NCBI GenBank assembly: GCA_964353225.1
Contig: CAYGVA010000074.1
Location: forward strand, 1-17,626
Length of the DNA stretch: 17,626 bases
Direction of reading: 5' to 3'
Source of the DNA: PCC-6406 sp964353225
GTDB lineage: Bacteria > Cyanobacteriota > Cyanobacteriia > Phormidesmidales > Phormidesmidaceae
The stretch's first letter is position 1; every line of letters starts with the position of its first letter. Of the stretch, positions 1 to 7,572 are shown piece after piece. The position numbers and the translations under genes were made by a program. The notes beneath the pieces were generated by a model that was not told the origin of the DNA, ran no database searches, and worked only from the letters and a program-made list of their open reading frames with translations.

Positions 1-390
1 GCCCCCTCAACCCGCCGCACCCCCGCCCAAAAAGCTGTGCTGGCCGCTTTGCAACGGCATCGTCAACCGTTGTCGGCCCAGGTGCTTCACAATGCAATGC
101 GACCCCAGCATTCCATTGGTTTGGCGACGGTTTATCGCTCCCTCGATGCCCTCCAAAAATCAGGCCTGATTCAGCATCGGATCACCCTGGCGGGCACGAC
201 GCTTTACAGTCTGGTGCAGTACGATCGCCACTGCATGACCTGTCTGCACTGTGGTCAATCTTTTCCCCTCAACACCTGCCCTGTGGCGGCATTGGAAGCG
301 CAACTCCAGCATGCCAACCGATTCAAAATCTACTATCACACCCTGGAATTCTTCGGTCTCTGTGAATCCTGTTCAGTCCAGAGCGAATAA
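1..390 (+). CDS. Fur-family metal-responsive repressor, 3' part (possibly Zur)
   Basis: The reading frame is open from the first base, and its first codons (RRTPAQKAVLAAL) match the conserved T-x-Q-R-x-x-VL start of Fur-family winged helices. The true start therefore lies before the window, and the GTG at 37 is internal. Numbering from the first codon, the DNA-recognition segment (IGLATVYRSLDALQKSGLI) spans 39-57. A C-terminal dimerisation domain carries Cys78, Cys81, Cys84 and Cys93 and the closing pair Cys121/Cys124 in FGLCESC, which are structural zinc ligands in this family. The family represses metal-uptake genes when loaded with its metal. Zur is favoured over Fur or PerR only because COG0523 genes and Zur-type operators lie a few kb away; sequence alone does not settle the metal. 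The usual HHxH sensor string is replaced by YDRHCMTC. Confidence 0.87.
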   Translation, partial: APSTRRTPAQKAVLAALQRHRQPLSAQVLHNAMRPQHSIGLATVYRSLDALQKSGLIQHRITLAGTTLYSLVQYDRHCMTCLHCGQSFPLNTCPVAALEAQLQHANRFKIYYHTLEFFGLCESCSVQSE

Positions 391-423
391 AGGCTATCAA
401 TTTAAAGCAGGTGGTTTTCCCTA

Positions 424-513
424 GTAACCGTCCCACACATTACGCTGGCTGAGCGGAGTCGAAGCCAGATCTCCCGAACAAGTCCCCTTCGACTCCGCTC
501 AGGGGACGGTTAC
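424..513. repeat. Inverted-repeat element, long form (GTAACCGTCCC family)
   Basis: The outer arms GTAACCGTCCC (424-434) and GGGACGGTTAC (503-513) are inverted. Inside them a second inverted pair, CTGAGCGGAGTCGAA (449-463) and TTCGACTCCGCTCAG (488-502), forms the stem. A shorter copy of the same element occurs at 11969-12008, so this is a dispersed non-coding repeat in this genome. It may form a transcript hairpin downstream of the Fur-family gene. Confidence 0.7.
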
Positions 514-665
514 TTTTCCCTAAGAGTATTCCACCTAAAAAATCATCCTGATTTTACTCAACATGACCCAGTCTGGTATTAAGCGTGCCATCAGTATTTC
601 AGAAATCTGGATAAGGAATTAGTTGGAACACTCTAAGGAAGAATGCAGGAGCCAGAATCCAGCCC

Positions 666-815
666 TTAGAGGCTGTTTGGAAAGGGGGTAAACCAGTGTT
701 AGGCAATACCGCCGTCAATCCGTAGGATGTCTGAATCCCTTATGCTACCGTTGTTCGATTTGGGTGATCGATGTCGTCAAACGAAGTCCAGAGAACTTTT
801 CAAACAGCCTCTTAA
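666..815. mobile_element. Possible MITE with imperfect terminal inverted repeats
   Basis: Left end AGAGGCTGTTTGGAAAG (668-684) and right end CTTTTCAAACAGCCTCT (796-812) are inverted copies with one mismatch plus edge differences. They flank about 110 bases with no convincing gene. TTA/TA lies at both outer edges, compatible with a short target duplication. GAGGCTGTTTGAAAAG-like ends are typical of DDE insertion sequences, so this may be a non-autonomous derivative. The family cannot be named from sequence alone. The 514-665 stretch before it shows no recognisable feature. Confidence 0.4.
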
Positions 816-867
816 AGGATTGTTTTTGCCCTTCAACAATAGAAGAAACTAAAACCGGAAGTCGGAA

Positions 868-885
868 TTGGGGGCTGGCCCCCAA
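868..885. repeat. Short G/C-rich hairpin (TTGGGGGC/GCCCCCAA)
   Basis: Perfect 8-base arms are separated by two bases and followed by a further C-run (to about 892). It resembles small interspersed palindromes common in cyanobacterial intergenic DNA. It lies between the MITE-like element and the WD40 remnant. Confidence 0.45.
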
Positions 886-948
886 CCCCCCCGAAAGGGA
901 ATGCAGATTGGGTCGTGAATGCGCACGGTCAGACGTAAGTGGCAATTC

Positions 949-1060
949 AAAATCAGCTAACCCTTTGCCTTGGGTGGCCTCCGTCCACATCAGCACTTCC
1001 CCTCGGCTGCCGCCAGCGGCGATCGCCCCGCCTTGGGGATGTAGACTCATTTGTTGTCCA
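949..1060 (-). pseudogene. Decayed duplicate of the WD40-protein 3' end
   Basis: Bases 949-1041 align with 7564-7657, the 3' end of the WD40 gene, with about 11 mismatches and one gap by eye. The shared reading is HPQGGAIAAGG...GEVLMWTE..QGKG. The one-base deletion near 959 destroys the stop codon used by the intact gene, so the frame runs on into unrelated sequence. Similarity fades upstream of the HPQGG motif. The homology extends a few bases past the original stop, so the copy arose by DNA duplication. It is not expected to make a functional protein. Confidence 0.75.
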
Positions 1061-1238
1061 CCTTCCTGGCCATCATGGCTATTGCGGCTGAAGTTCCCGC
1101 GTGATAGAACTGCTTCTGTTTGCCCTGTTTGACCTCCCCTCTGGCCCTAGCATTGTGGCTATACAACTCGGGATTTTACTGCTAGCGGCGATGATGCCCA
1201 CTGCACGCGCGATCGCCTCTTAATTTAAGCCGAGTGCA

Positions 1239-1267
1239 CGGCGGTGCCCCCCTTCAGAAAACCGCCG
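1239..1267. other. Stem-loop downstream of the RND pump gene; otherwise empty intergenic DNA
   Basis: CGGCGGT (1239-1245) pairs with ACCGCCG (1261-1267) around a 15-base loop. It lies about 100 bases beyond the 3' end of the pump gene on the minus strand. There is no T-run, so a role as intrinsic terminator is doubtful. The surrounding 1061-1369 holds no credible gene. The motif GCCGGTGACC occurs twice (1264-1273 and 1327-1336). Confidence 0.35.
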
Positions 1268-1369
1268 GTGACCGGGCTAAAACCATGTATTCATCACTCT
1301 CCAAACTGCCCCTCAAATGAGGAATGCCGGTGACCTGGTGACGAGATTGCTGTCCGGCTCTACGAGGCG

Positions 1370-4300
1370 CTACGGTTCATCGGTTATCGTCGATCGGGGG
1401 GCGCTATGACTCAAAACCGACGCTTGCAGAGCCGCCTTTTGGGGGTTGGGCATAAACCAGCGACCAAACCGCGCATAGAGGGCCGGAATCACCAATAGCG
1501 TCAGAGCAGTAGAGGTGAACAACCCCCCCAACACCACAATCGCTAACGGCTGCAAGATTTCATTGCCCGCACCGCTGGCGATCGCCAAGGGCAACATCCC
1601 CAATGCCGAAGTCAGCGCCGTCATCAGAATCGCATTCACCCGCTCCAGAGAGCCGTGGAACACTGCTTTTTGCAACGGCAACCCCTCCGCAAACTTGCGG
1701 TTGTAGTTATCCACCAGCAATAACCCATTGCGCACGGCCACCCCAAATAGGGTGATAAAGCCGATCAGGGACGCCACCGACATCACCCCGCCCGTGAACA
1801 GAATGGAGATAATCCCCCCCACCAGGGCCAGGGGGAGGTTGATCATGATCGCCACCGTCGCCGGTAGTGACTTGACTGAAAAGAACATCAGCACCGCAAT
1901 GGCGATCGCCGCCAGGATGCTGTACACCAGCAGGTTGTTCGTGGCGTTTTGCTCCGCCTCAAACTGGCCGCCGTACTGGATAAAGTAGCCGTTGGGCAGT
2001 TGCACGTTTTGCTGAATCTGGGCCTGAATATCCCCGACAACGCTGCCCAAATCGCGATCGGCCACATTTGCCGATACCACAATCAGGCGAGACACATCTT
2101 CCCGGTTCACCACGTTCGCCCCCATGCCATAGCCCACCTCGGCTACGTCTCCCAGAGAAATCAGATCTCCTGTCGGGTTGGCAATCGGAATTGCACTGAT
2201 GGCATCGAGACTGTTGCGGGCCGATTCTGGCAGGGAAACCACAATGTCCACCAACTGCTGATCTTCCGGCACCTGAGAGACGGTGCGACCATTCAGGGCC
2301 GTTTCCACCACGGTGGAAATCTGGGCCATCGTCAGGCCATAAGCCGCTGCGGCTTCCCGGTCGTACTGAATCTGCACCTGACGGATGGGGAGTTGGGGCT
2401 CCAACTGCAAGTCCACTACTCCCGCAATTGGTTCGATCTGATCGCGCACTTGTTCACCGATGCTGCGCAGCTCCGCCAGGTCAGAGCCAAAGATTTTGAT
2501 GGCGATCGCACTCCTCACCCCCGACAACACCTCATCCATGCGGTGGGAGATAAACCCGCCGATATTGGGCGCAACCCCCGGCAGTTCCAGGAACGCCTCC
2601 CGTAGTTGTTGAACCGCTGCTTCGCGGTCTTTGAGGGCGACGTCACTGAGTTCAATGTCAACGTGGGCCATGTTCACCCCCGCCCCGTCGGCATCCCCAG
2701 GGGCCCGCCCGGCCCGCACCTGCACCCACTCGTAGAGCGGGTTGTCTTGAAGGGCGTTGGCTAGGGCCTTGCCTGCGCCCATGGTGATGTCCAGGGAAAT
2801 GCCAGGAAACAGCACCATCGAGTTCACCAAAGATTTCTCCTGGAACTCCGGCAGAAAGACCCGCCCTAAGGAGGGCACAATCGCCGCCGTTGCCACCAGA
2901 GCAGCCAGCGCTACAGCAAGAATCAGCTGCGGTGTCCGCATGGACAGTCCCAGCAACGGACGATAGAGCCGTTCGGCCAAGCGTGAAACAAAAGTGCCTT
3001 CCTGAGGCAGATTCTGATTCGCAAGCAAAATCGTGCAGAGGGCCGGAGAGAGCGTCATCGCCACCAGCGTCGAAGCCAGGATGGAGAACAGATAGGCCAG
3101 TCCCATGGGGGCAAAGATGCGCCCCTCCACGCCAGTCAGGCTGAAGATGGGGGCAAACACGACGACAATAATCACCGTCGAGAAAATCACCGCTAGTCGC
3201 ACCTGCACCGAGGTGTCAAACACCACCTGGAAAGGCGATTTGGGCTTGTCCTGGGCCTGGTTGGTGCGCAGGCCGCGATAGCAGTTCTCCATATCCACAA
3301 TCGCGTCATCCACCACCGAGCCGATCGCCACCACCAGACCGCCCAGGGTCATGGTGTTGATGCCCAGGCCCACCGCTTTCATAAACAGCAGGCCAATCAA
3401 CAGTGACAGCGGAATGGCGCTGAGGGTAATGATTGCAGTGCGCCAGTTCATCAAGAACAGCAGCAGGATTACCGACACAATCACCACGCCCTGAAGCAGC
3501 GAACCGCTGACATTGCGAATGGCGGCGTCGATGAAGTTGGCCTGCCGGAAGGTGCGGGTCACCTGCACGTCGGGGGGGAAGGTGGATTGGAGTTGGGCGA
3601 TCGCCGCTTCCACCGCATCGGTGACAGTGGGGGTATCCACCTCCGGCTGCTTGTTGATCATCAGCACCACCGCAGGTTGGCCATTCAAACTGGCATCCCC
3701 CCGCTTCAGGGCCGCCCCGGTCTGCACCGTTGCCACATCCCGCAGCAAAATCGGCTGACCGTCCTGCACCTTCACCACGGACTGCTGCAAGTCGGTAATG
3801 GACTGCATCTGACCGAGGCCGCGCACCAGCAGTTCTTGACCGCCGCCAATCAGGAACCCACCGGGGGCACTGGAGTTCGCTCCCGCCGCCGCCGCCGTGA
3901 CTTCGTTGAGGGAGACGTTCAGATCTCGCAGTTTCGCCGGGTCGATCAGCACCTGCTCCTGCCGCTCATCGCCGCCGTAAACCGTGACTTGGGAAACGCC
4001 TGGGACTGAAAGAATCTGGTTCTTCAAGGTGACATCCACCAGACGGCGCAGCGCCATCAGGTCGGTCTGACCTTGCCCATCCACGATGAAGGCATATTGC
4101 AAAACCGTGCCCAACGGCGACACCAGGGGCGAAATTTCCGGTGGGTGGGCCGTTTCCGGCAGTTGGTTGGTGACCTGTTGCAGTCGTTCGGTTACCGCCT
4201 GTCGGGCCTGGTAAATGTCGGCATCTTGGTCAAACACCACGCTGACCATGGATAGGCCAACTTTGGAGGAAGAGCGCACTGTTGTCACTCCCGGTAGGCC

Positions 4301-4534
4301 GTTCACCGCACTTTCGATGGGTACGGTAATCTGGGTTTCCACTTCTTCAGGAGCCAGCCCCACCGCTTCTACTTGCACATCCACTTGAGGCGGCGCAAAG
4401 GGCGGAAACACGTCTAGCGGCATTTGGGTGATGCTGAAGACGCCCCAAATCGTGACGGCGATCGCCCCTGCCACGATAAACCAGCGCTGGGCAATGGAAT
4501 TTTTGAGAATTTGATTGAGAACTGCGTTCAGCAT
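1370..4534 (-). CDS. Heavy-metal efflux RND pump (CzcA/CusA family, NrsA-like HME type)
   Basis: At 1054 residues this is full length for a proton-driven HME-RND pump that exports divalent metal ions across the cell envelope as a trimer. TM1 lies near residues 18-36 (WFIVAGAIAVTIWGVFSI). The first periplasmic porter domain follows, then the TM2-TM6 block from about 338, the second periplasmic domain, and the closing TM block (about 870-1030). The diagnostic TM4 motif is VVDDAIVDMEN (residues 407-417), with Asp409, Asp410, Asp414 and Glu416. This VDDAI-D-EN form is that of the nickel-type pumps such as NrsA, rather than the DFG-containing Zn/Co/Cd or the Cu/Ag forms. The start at 4534 has AGGA about 11 bases upstream. 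It lies 53 bases behind the adaptor gene and is presumably cotranscribed with it. Family is certain; nickel is inferred. Confidence 0.95.
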   Translation of the reverse strand: MLNAVLNQILKNSIAQRWFIVAGAIAVTIWGVFSITQMPLDVFPPFAPPQVDVQVEAVGLAPEEVETQITVPIESAVNGLPGVTTVRSSSKVGLSMVSVVFDQDADIYQARQAVTERLQQVTNQLPETAHPPEISPLVSPLGTVLQYAFIVDGQGQTDLMALRRLVDVTLKNQILSVPGVSQVTVYGGDERQEQVLIDPAKLRDLNVSLNEVTAAAAGANSSAPGGFLIGGGQELLVRGLGQMQSITDLQQSVVKVQDGQPILLRDVATVQTGAALKRGDASLNGQPAVVLMINKQPEVDTPTVTDAVEAAIAQLQSTFPPDVQVTRTFRQANFIDAAIRNVSGSLLQGVVIVSVILLLFLMNWRTAIITLSAIPLSLLIGLLFMKAVGLGINTMTLGGLVVAIGSVVDDAIVDMENCYRGLRTNQAQDKPKSPFQVVFDTSVQVRLAVIFSTVIIVVVFAPIFSLTGVEGRIFAPMGLAYLFSILASTLVAMTLSPALCTILLANQNLPQEGTFVSRLAERLYRPLLGLSMRTPQLILAVALAALVATAAIVPSLGRVFLPEFQEKSLVNSMVLFPGISLDITMGAGKALANALQDNPLYEWVQVRAGRAPGDADGAGVNMAHVDIELSDVALKDREAAVQQLREAFLELPGVAPNIGGFISHRMDEVLSGVRSAIAIKIFGSDLAELRSIGEQVRDQIEPIAGVVDLQLEPQLPIRQVQIQYDREAAAAYGLTMAQISTVVETALNGRTVSQVPEDQQLVDIVVSLPESARNSLDAISAIPIANPTGDLISLGDVAEVGYGMGANVVNREDVSRLIVVSANVADRDLGSVVGDIQAQIQQNVQLPNGYFIQYGGQFEAEQNATNNLLVYSILAAIAIAVLMFFSVKSLPATVAIMINLPLALVGGIISILFTGGVMSVASLIGFITLFGVAVRNGLLLVDNYNRKFAEGLPLQKAVFHGSLERVNAILMTALTSALGMLPLAIASGAGNEILQPLAIVVLGGLFTSTALTLLVIPALYARFGRWFMPNPQKAALQASVLSHSAPRSTITDEP

Positions 4535-4587
4535 CTACCGAGAAGTCCTACTGCTGGCTGGATATGGCCGTTTTTGGGGCGGAGGCG

Positions 4588-5208
4588 TTACTTTTTGCGC
4601 GTCAAAACGACGGCTCCAACGGCTAACCCAACGCCGCCGCCCAACACCGCCAATAACACCCTCGGCAGGCCACCGGATGCCTCAGTTGTGTCAGCCGTTT
4701 CCTCAGCTACGCCCGTTTCCGTCTCGGTGACCTCTCCCGCAGGCGCTTCAGCAGGAACTTCACTCGTCGCTGTTTCAGCCGTTTCCGGTTCAGCTTCAGC
4801 CGTTTGGGTCTTGCGAGACTCGGCATAGAGCGACAAGCTACCCTGAGTCACTAGCTGCTCACCCACCGACAACCCCTCAAGAATTTCGACCATTTCGCCG
4901 GTCGTGGCTCCCGTCGTAACGGGCACGGGCTCATAGAAGTTTTCGTACAGTACAAATACCAGTTGGCGATCGCCATCTTCCACCAGGGCCGTCACCGGAA
5001 TCATGACCGCACCGCTGCCATCGGCAGCCGGTTCAATGGGGGCAACTTGAATACCGAGTAGCGGATCCGTCTCGGCATTGACCTCAACCCGGTCTACGCC
5101 CCCTTCAGCCTGAAACTCATCGCCATGACCGACATGGGCCAGGGCAGCGGGTGCGCTTAGGGTCAGGCTCAAGGCCAGCACCGAATTCAATAGGGACAAG
5201 CATTTCAT
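4588..5208 (-). CDS. Minimal periplasmic adaptor-like protein with C-terminal membrane anchor (NrsB/CzcB-related)
   Basis: The start at 5208 is preferred over an upstream ATG at 5241 because GAGGAA sits 7 bases before it and a clean signal peptide begins there. The 206 residues divide into a signal peptide (1-24, ALA at the cut), a mature N-terminus HVGHGDE with two His, and a compact domain (about 35-130) containing PVTALVEDGDRQLVFVLYEN and VEILEGLSVGEQLVTQGS. The latter are the closing beta-barrel and membrane-proximal elements of RND adaptors. A Glu/Thr/Ala-rich linker (132-178) and a hydrophobic segment (about 181-202) ending RKK follow. The alpha-hairpin and lipoyl domain of full adaptors (about 350-400 residues) are absent. 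It probably couples the downstream RND pump to the periplasm or an outer-membrane channel. Confidence 0.8.
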   Translation of the reverse strand: MKCLSLLNSVLALSLTLSAPAALAHVGHGDEFQAEGGVDRVEVNAETDPLLGIQVAPIEPAADGSGAVMIPVTALVEDGDRQLVFVLYENFYEPVPVTTGATTGEMVEILEGLSVGEQLVTQGSLSLYAESRKTQTAEAEPETAETATSEVPAEAPAGEVTETETGVAEETADTTEASGGLPRVLLAVLGGGVGLAVGAVVLTRKK

Positions 5209-5260
5209 GGCAACTTCCTCAGCGCGAAGCGAAATCTTCAACAGAGTGCCATGGTGTAGG

Positions 5261-5277
5261 TGAAATCCAGATGAAAT
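5261..5277. promoter_or_regulatory. Direct repeat TGAAAT with 11-base spacing in the divergent efflux/regulator promoter region
   Basis: TGAAAT occurs at 5261-5266 and 5272-5277, one helical turn apart, between the divergent adaptor and response-regulator genes; a related CGAAAT lies at 5230-5235. OmpR/PhoB-family regulators usually bind direct repeats with 11-base periodicity, so this is a plausible site for the adjacent regulator. The assignment is inferred from spacing and location. Confidence 0.35.
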
Positions 5278-5321
5278 GGCAGGAGCTTCGGTAGGATCAG
5301 CCTCGAAGCGATAACAGTGCC

Positions 5322-6017
5322 ATGCGCGTTCTGCTGGTAGAAGACGAGGAAGACTTGGGGCTCGCTATCAAGCAAGTTCTGATCGGTGAAAAATATGTGG
5401 TGGACTGGGTCACCGATGGAGCCCAGGCATGGCACTGCTTAGAAAGCCAGTGGACCGACTACACCGTGGCCATTTTTGACTGGCTGCTGCCGGAACTCTC
5501 TGGACTAGAGCTATGCCAGCGACTCAGAGCCCGCCAAAATCCTTTACCCGTACTCATCCTGACGGCATTAGGACAACCGGAAAATCGCATTACTGGCCTG
5601 GATGCCGGGGCCGATGATTACCTGGTCAAGCCCTTCGTAATGGAGGAACTTCTGGCCCGATTACGGGCACTACAGCGACGATCGCCCCAGCTTAAACCCC
5701 AGCAATTAACTGTCGGAGCCTTCACCCTGGATGATGCCAATACCCGGCTATGGGTTGAACGGCCCGATCAGCCCACCTTAGAGATTCCCCTCACCCTGAA
5801 AGAGTTTCAAGTATTGACTTACCTGATGGAGAATTGCGATCGCATCATCCCCGGTAGCAAGCTGCGTTCTCAACTGTGGGACATTGACGAAGAACCGGTG
5901 AGCAACGTCGTCGCCGCCCAGATTCGCTTGCTGCGCCGCAAGTTTGCCCGTTACGACTGCAACTGCCCTATCGAAACAGTGCCAGGGCAGGGATATCGCT
6001 TCAGGGCCACGCTATGA
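5322..6017 (+). CDS. OmpR-family response regulator, NrsR/RppA-like
   Basis: The 231 residues comprise a receiver domain (1-120) and a winged-helix DNA-binding domain (about 132-231). Receiver residues are acidic Asp8/Glu9, phospho-acceptor Asp53 (VAIFDWLLPELSG), Thr81 and Lys103 (LVKPF). The output domain has LTLKEFQVLTYLMENCDR and the terminal GQGYRFRATL hairpin. The text closely follows cyanobacterial RppA/NrsR proteins. The gene is divergent from the adaptor-pump pair and overlaps the kinase by ATGA. In Synechocystis the homologous pair activates nickel efflux, so regulation of the divergent pump is the natural inference. No strong ribosome-binding site precedes the ATG. Confidence 0.93.
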   Translation: MRVLLVEDEEDLGLAIKQVLIGEKYVVDWVTDGAQAWHCLESQWTDYTVAIFDWLLPELSGLELCQRLRARQNPLPVLILTALGQPENRITGLDAGADDYLVKPFVMEELLARLRALQRRSPQLKPQQLTVGAFTLDDANTRLWVERPDQPTLEIPLTLKEFQVLTYLMENCDRIIPGSKLRSQLWDIDEEPVSNVVAAQIRLLRRKFARYDCNCPIETVPGQGYRFRATL

Positions 6018-7399
6018 ATAGCCAGCAGCTCTTTCGCCGCAGTCGCCTGCGGTTAGCCGTCTGGTATGCCCTAGTGATGGGAGGTATTTTAAGCCTGCTA
6101 GGTTTGGGGATGGCCCGCGCTTTGGTGCAATCCAACTGGCTCGCCCTAGAACGAGAAATTGAATCCACGGCGGGCACCCTCCACGACAGTCTGGAGCCGA
6201 TGCTGCCCCCTTCAGCAGCGCCGACCGAGATATTGCAGCAGATATTGCCCGACCTATGTATTGTTGAGCAGCCCTGTGAACCCAATCCTTCCTTAATTCA
6301 ACGTCACACCCTGGGCATTAGCGATCGCAGCACCTACTACATTCGCCTGTTCGATAATCAAGGCAACCTGCTGGCCTTTTCTCCGAATCAGCCCGAACCG
6401 CTGCCTGACGCCCTAAATCCAACGGATTGGCAAACGCTACAAACCGATGTGGGCGATCGCTATCGACAGTTCACCACTATCCTGCATGGTGCGCCGCACA
6501 CCCATGCCCCTGGTGAAGCGCCCCACGAGCATCCCTCCTGGGGCTATTTGCAGGTGGGGCGTACCTTAGCTGCCTTTGATGCGGAGTTGCAGCGGTTGCA
6601 ATGGATTTTGCTCGGCAGCTTTCCCCTCGCCTTAGGACTAATTGCGGTTTCGAGCTGGTGGCTCTCTGGTCTGGCAATGCGGCCCATCTACCAGTCCTAC
6701 CAACGGCAGCAGCAGTTCACAGCTAACGTTGCCCATGAGTTGCGATCTCCCCTGGCCAGTCTCCTCGCCACCATTGAAGCCATTTTCCGATTGCCAACTG
6801 AGCAAACAGAACAGGTGCCGCCGCTACTCCACACCGTTGAGCGTCAGGGTCGCCGCCTCAGTCAACTGGTGGCCGATCTGCTCCTGCTCACCAGTCTGGA
6901 GCAAGACACCACGGCAAGGCCAACCCAGCTCTGCTGCTTGAACGATATTGTTGCTGACTTGACTGAAGAATTGGCGGAGTTAGCAGCCGCTGCCGACGTT
7001 CACCTCAGCAGCCAGATACCCGATGTTGAACTCCATGTCATGGGCTATGAATCGCAACTCTATCGTCTGATGTCTAACCTGATGGCCAATGCCATTCAAT
7101 ACACGCCGCCAGGGGGAGCAGTCGTGGTGAGTTTGGCGGCGCAAGATCGCATCGCCACCATTGCCGTCAAAGACACGGGAATTGGCATTCTTGCGGAAGA
7201 ACACCGCCGCATTTTTGAACGGTTTTATCGGGTAAACAGCGATCGCTCTCGCAAAACGGGGGGCACTGGGTTAGGGCTGGCCATTGCCCGGGCGATCGCG
7301 CAGCGCCATGGGATTCAAATCACGGTTGATAGCCAACCCCACCAGGGCAGTTGTTTTAGCCTGCAGTTCAGAACTGTCGGCGAACCCCTTAGCGCATAA
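6014..7399 (+). CDS. Sensor histidine kinase with His-rich periplasmic loop, NrsS/RppB-like
   Basis: The 461-residue protein has TM1 at about 14-36, a periplasmic sensor region (37-193), TM2 at about 194-217, then a HisKA dimerisation helix with phospho-accepting His241 (FTANVAHELRSPL). The ATPase domain has an N-box (Asn355/Asn359), DTGIGI at 387-392 and GGTGLGLAIA at 416-425. The sensor region holds Cys82 and Cys88 and a His cluster (His158, His162, His164, His171, His173) that is a credible metal-binding site. Its start overlaps the regulator stop (ATGA), indicating translational coupling. The likely ligand is nickel or a similar divalent ion in the periplasm, inferred from family and context. 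Confidence 0.93.
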   Translation: MNSQQLFRRSRLRLAVWYALVMGGILSLLGLGMARALVQSNWLALEREIESTAGTLHDSLEPMLPPSAAPTEILQQILPDLCIVEQPCEPNPSLIQRHTLGISDRSTYYIRLFDNQGNLLAFSPNQPEPLPDALNPTDWQTLQTDVGDRYRQFTTILHGAPHTHAPGEAPHEHPSWGYLQVGRTLAAFDAELQRLQWILLGSFPLALGLIAVSSWWLSGLAMRPIYQSYQRQQQFTANVAHELRSPLASLLATIEAIFRLPTEQTEQVPPLLHTVERQGRRLSQLVADLLLLTSLEQDTTARPTQLCCLNDIVADLTEELAELAAAADVHLSSQIPDVELHVMGYESQLYRLMSNLMANAIQYTPPGGAVVVSLAAQDRIATIAVKDTGIGILAEEHRRIFERFYRVNSDRSRKTGGTGLGLAIARAIAQRHGIQITVDSQPHQGSCFSLQFRTVGEPLSA

Positions 7400-7490
7400 G
7401 CAAAGTGGGTCGCAGTCTTGTCCTAACTGGACTGGCAACTGGGATAGAGGCCTGACCTACATTACGGCCAGGAGCCGCAATCAGCTTGAC

Positions 7491-7517
7491 AGCCGACTAC
7501 CGGATATCGGCTATTTT
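7491..7517 (+). terminator. Probable terminator after the two-component pair
   Basis: AGCCGA (7491-7496) pairs with TCGGCT (7507-7512) around a 10-base loop in which TA..TA could add pairs. It is followed by ATTTTAT. It lies about 90 bases after the kinase stop and before the convergent WD40 gene. Confidence 0.5.
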
Positions 7518-7546
7518 ATAGCTCAGAAGGAATAAAGCGCCTCTCT

Positions 7547-7572
7547 TTTAAAAATCAGCTTTAAAAATCAGC
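7547..7572. repeat. Tandem 13-base duplication at the WD40 gene stop
   Basis: TTTAAAAATCAGC occurs twice head to tail (7547-7559 and 7560-7572). The second copy contains the stop codon of the WD40 gene on the minus strand. It looks like a local slippage duplication. Confidence 0.7.

Noticed and set aside
745..1050. Treating the 101-codon minus-strand frame as an intact gene
   Set aside because: Only its first 30 or so codons resemble a protein, namely the last WD40 blade; the rest is out-of-frame read-through after a deletion, so it is recorded as a pseudogene.
1230..1345. Possible metal or cobalamin riboswitch near the pump gene
   Set aside because: It lies downstream of the pump gene rather than upstream, and none of the conserved riboswitch boxes could be recognised.
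1949..2605. Long plus-strand open frame (218 codons) opposite the RND pump gene
   Set aside because: It lies wholly inside the pump gene on the other strand, where GC-rich codon use keeps the antisense open; the product resembles no protein and has no ribosome-binding site.
5238..5435. Minus-strand frame over the start of the response regulator
   Set aside because: It is antisense to the receiver domain and the divergent promoter; no family features.
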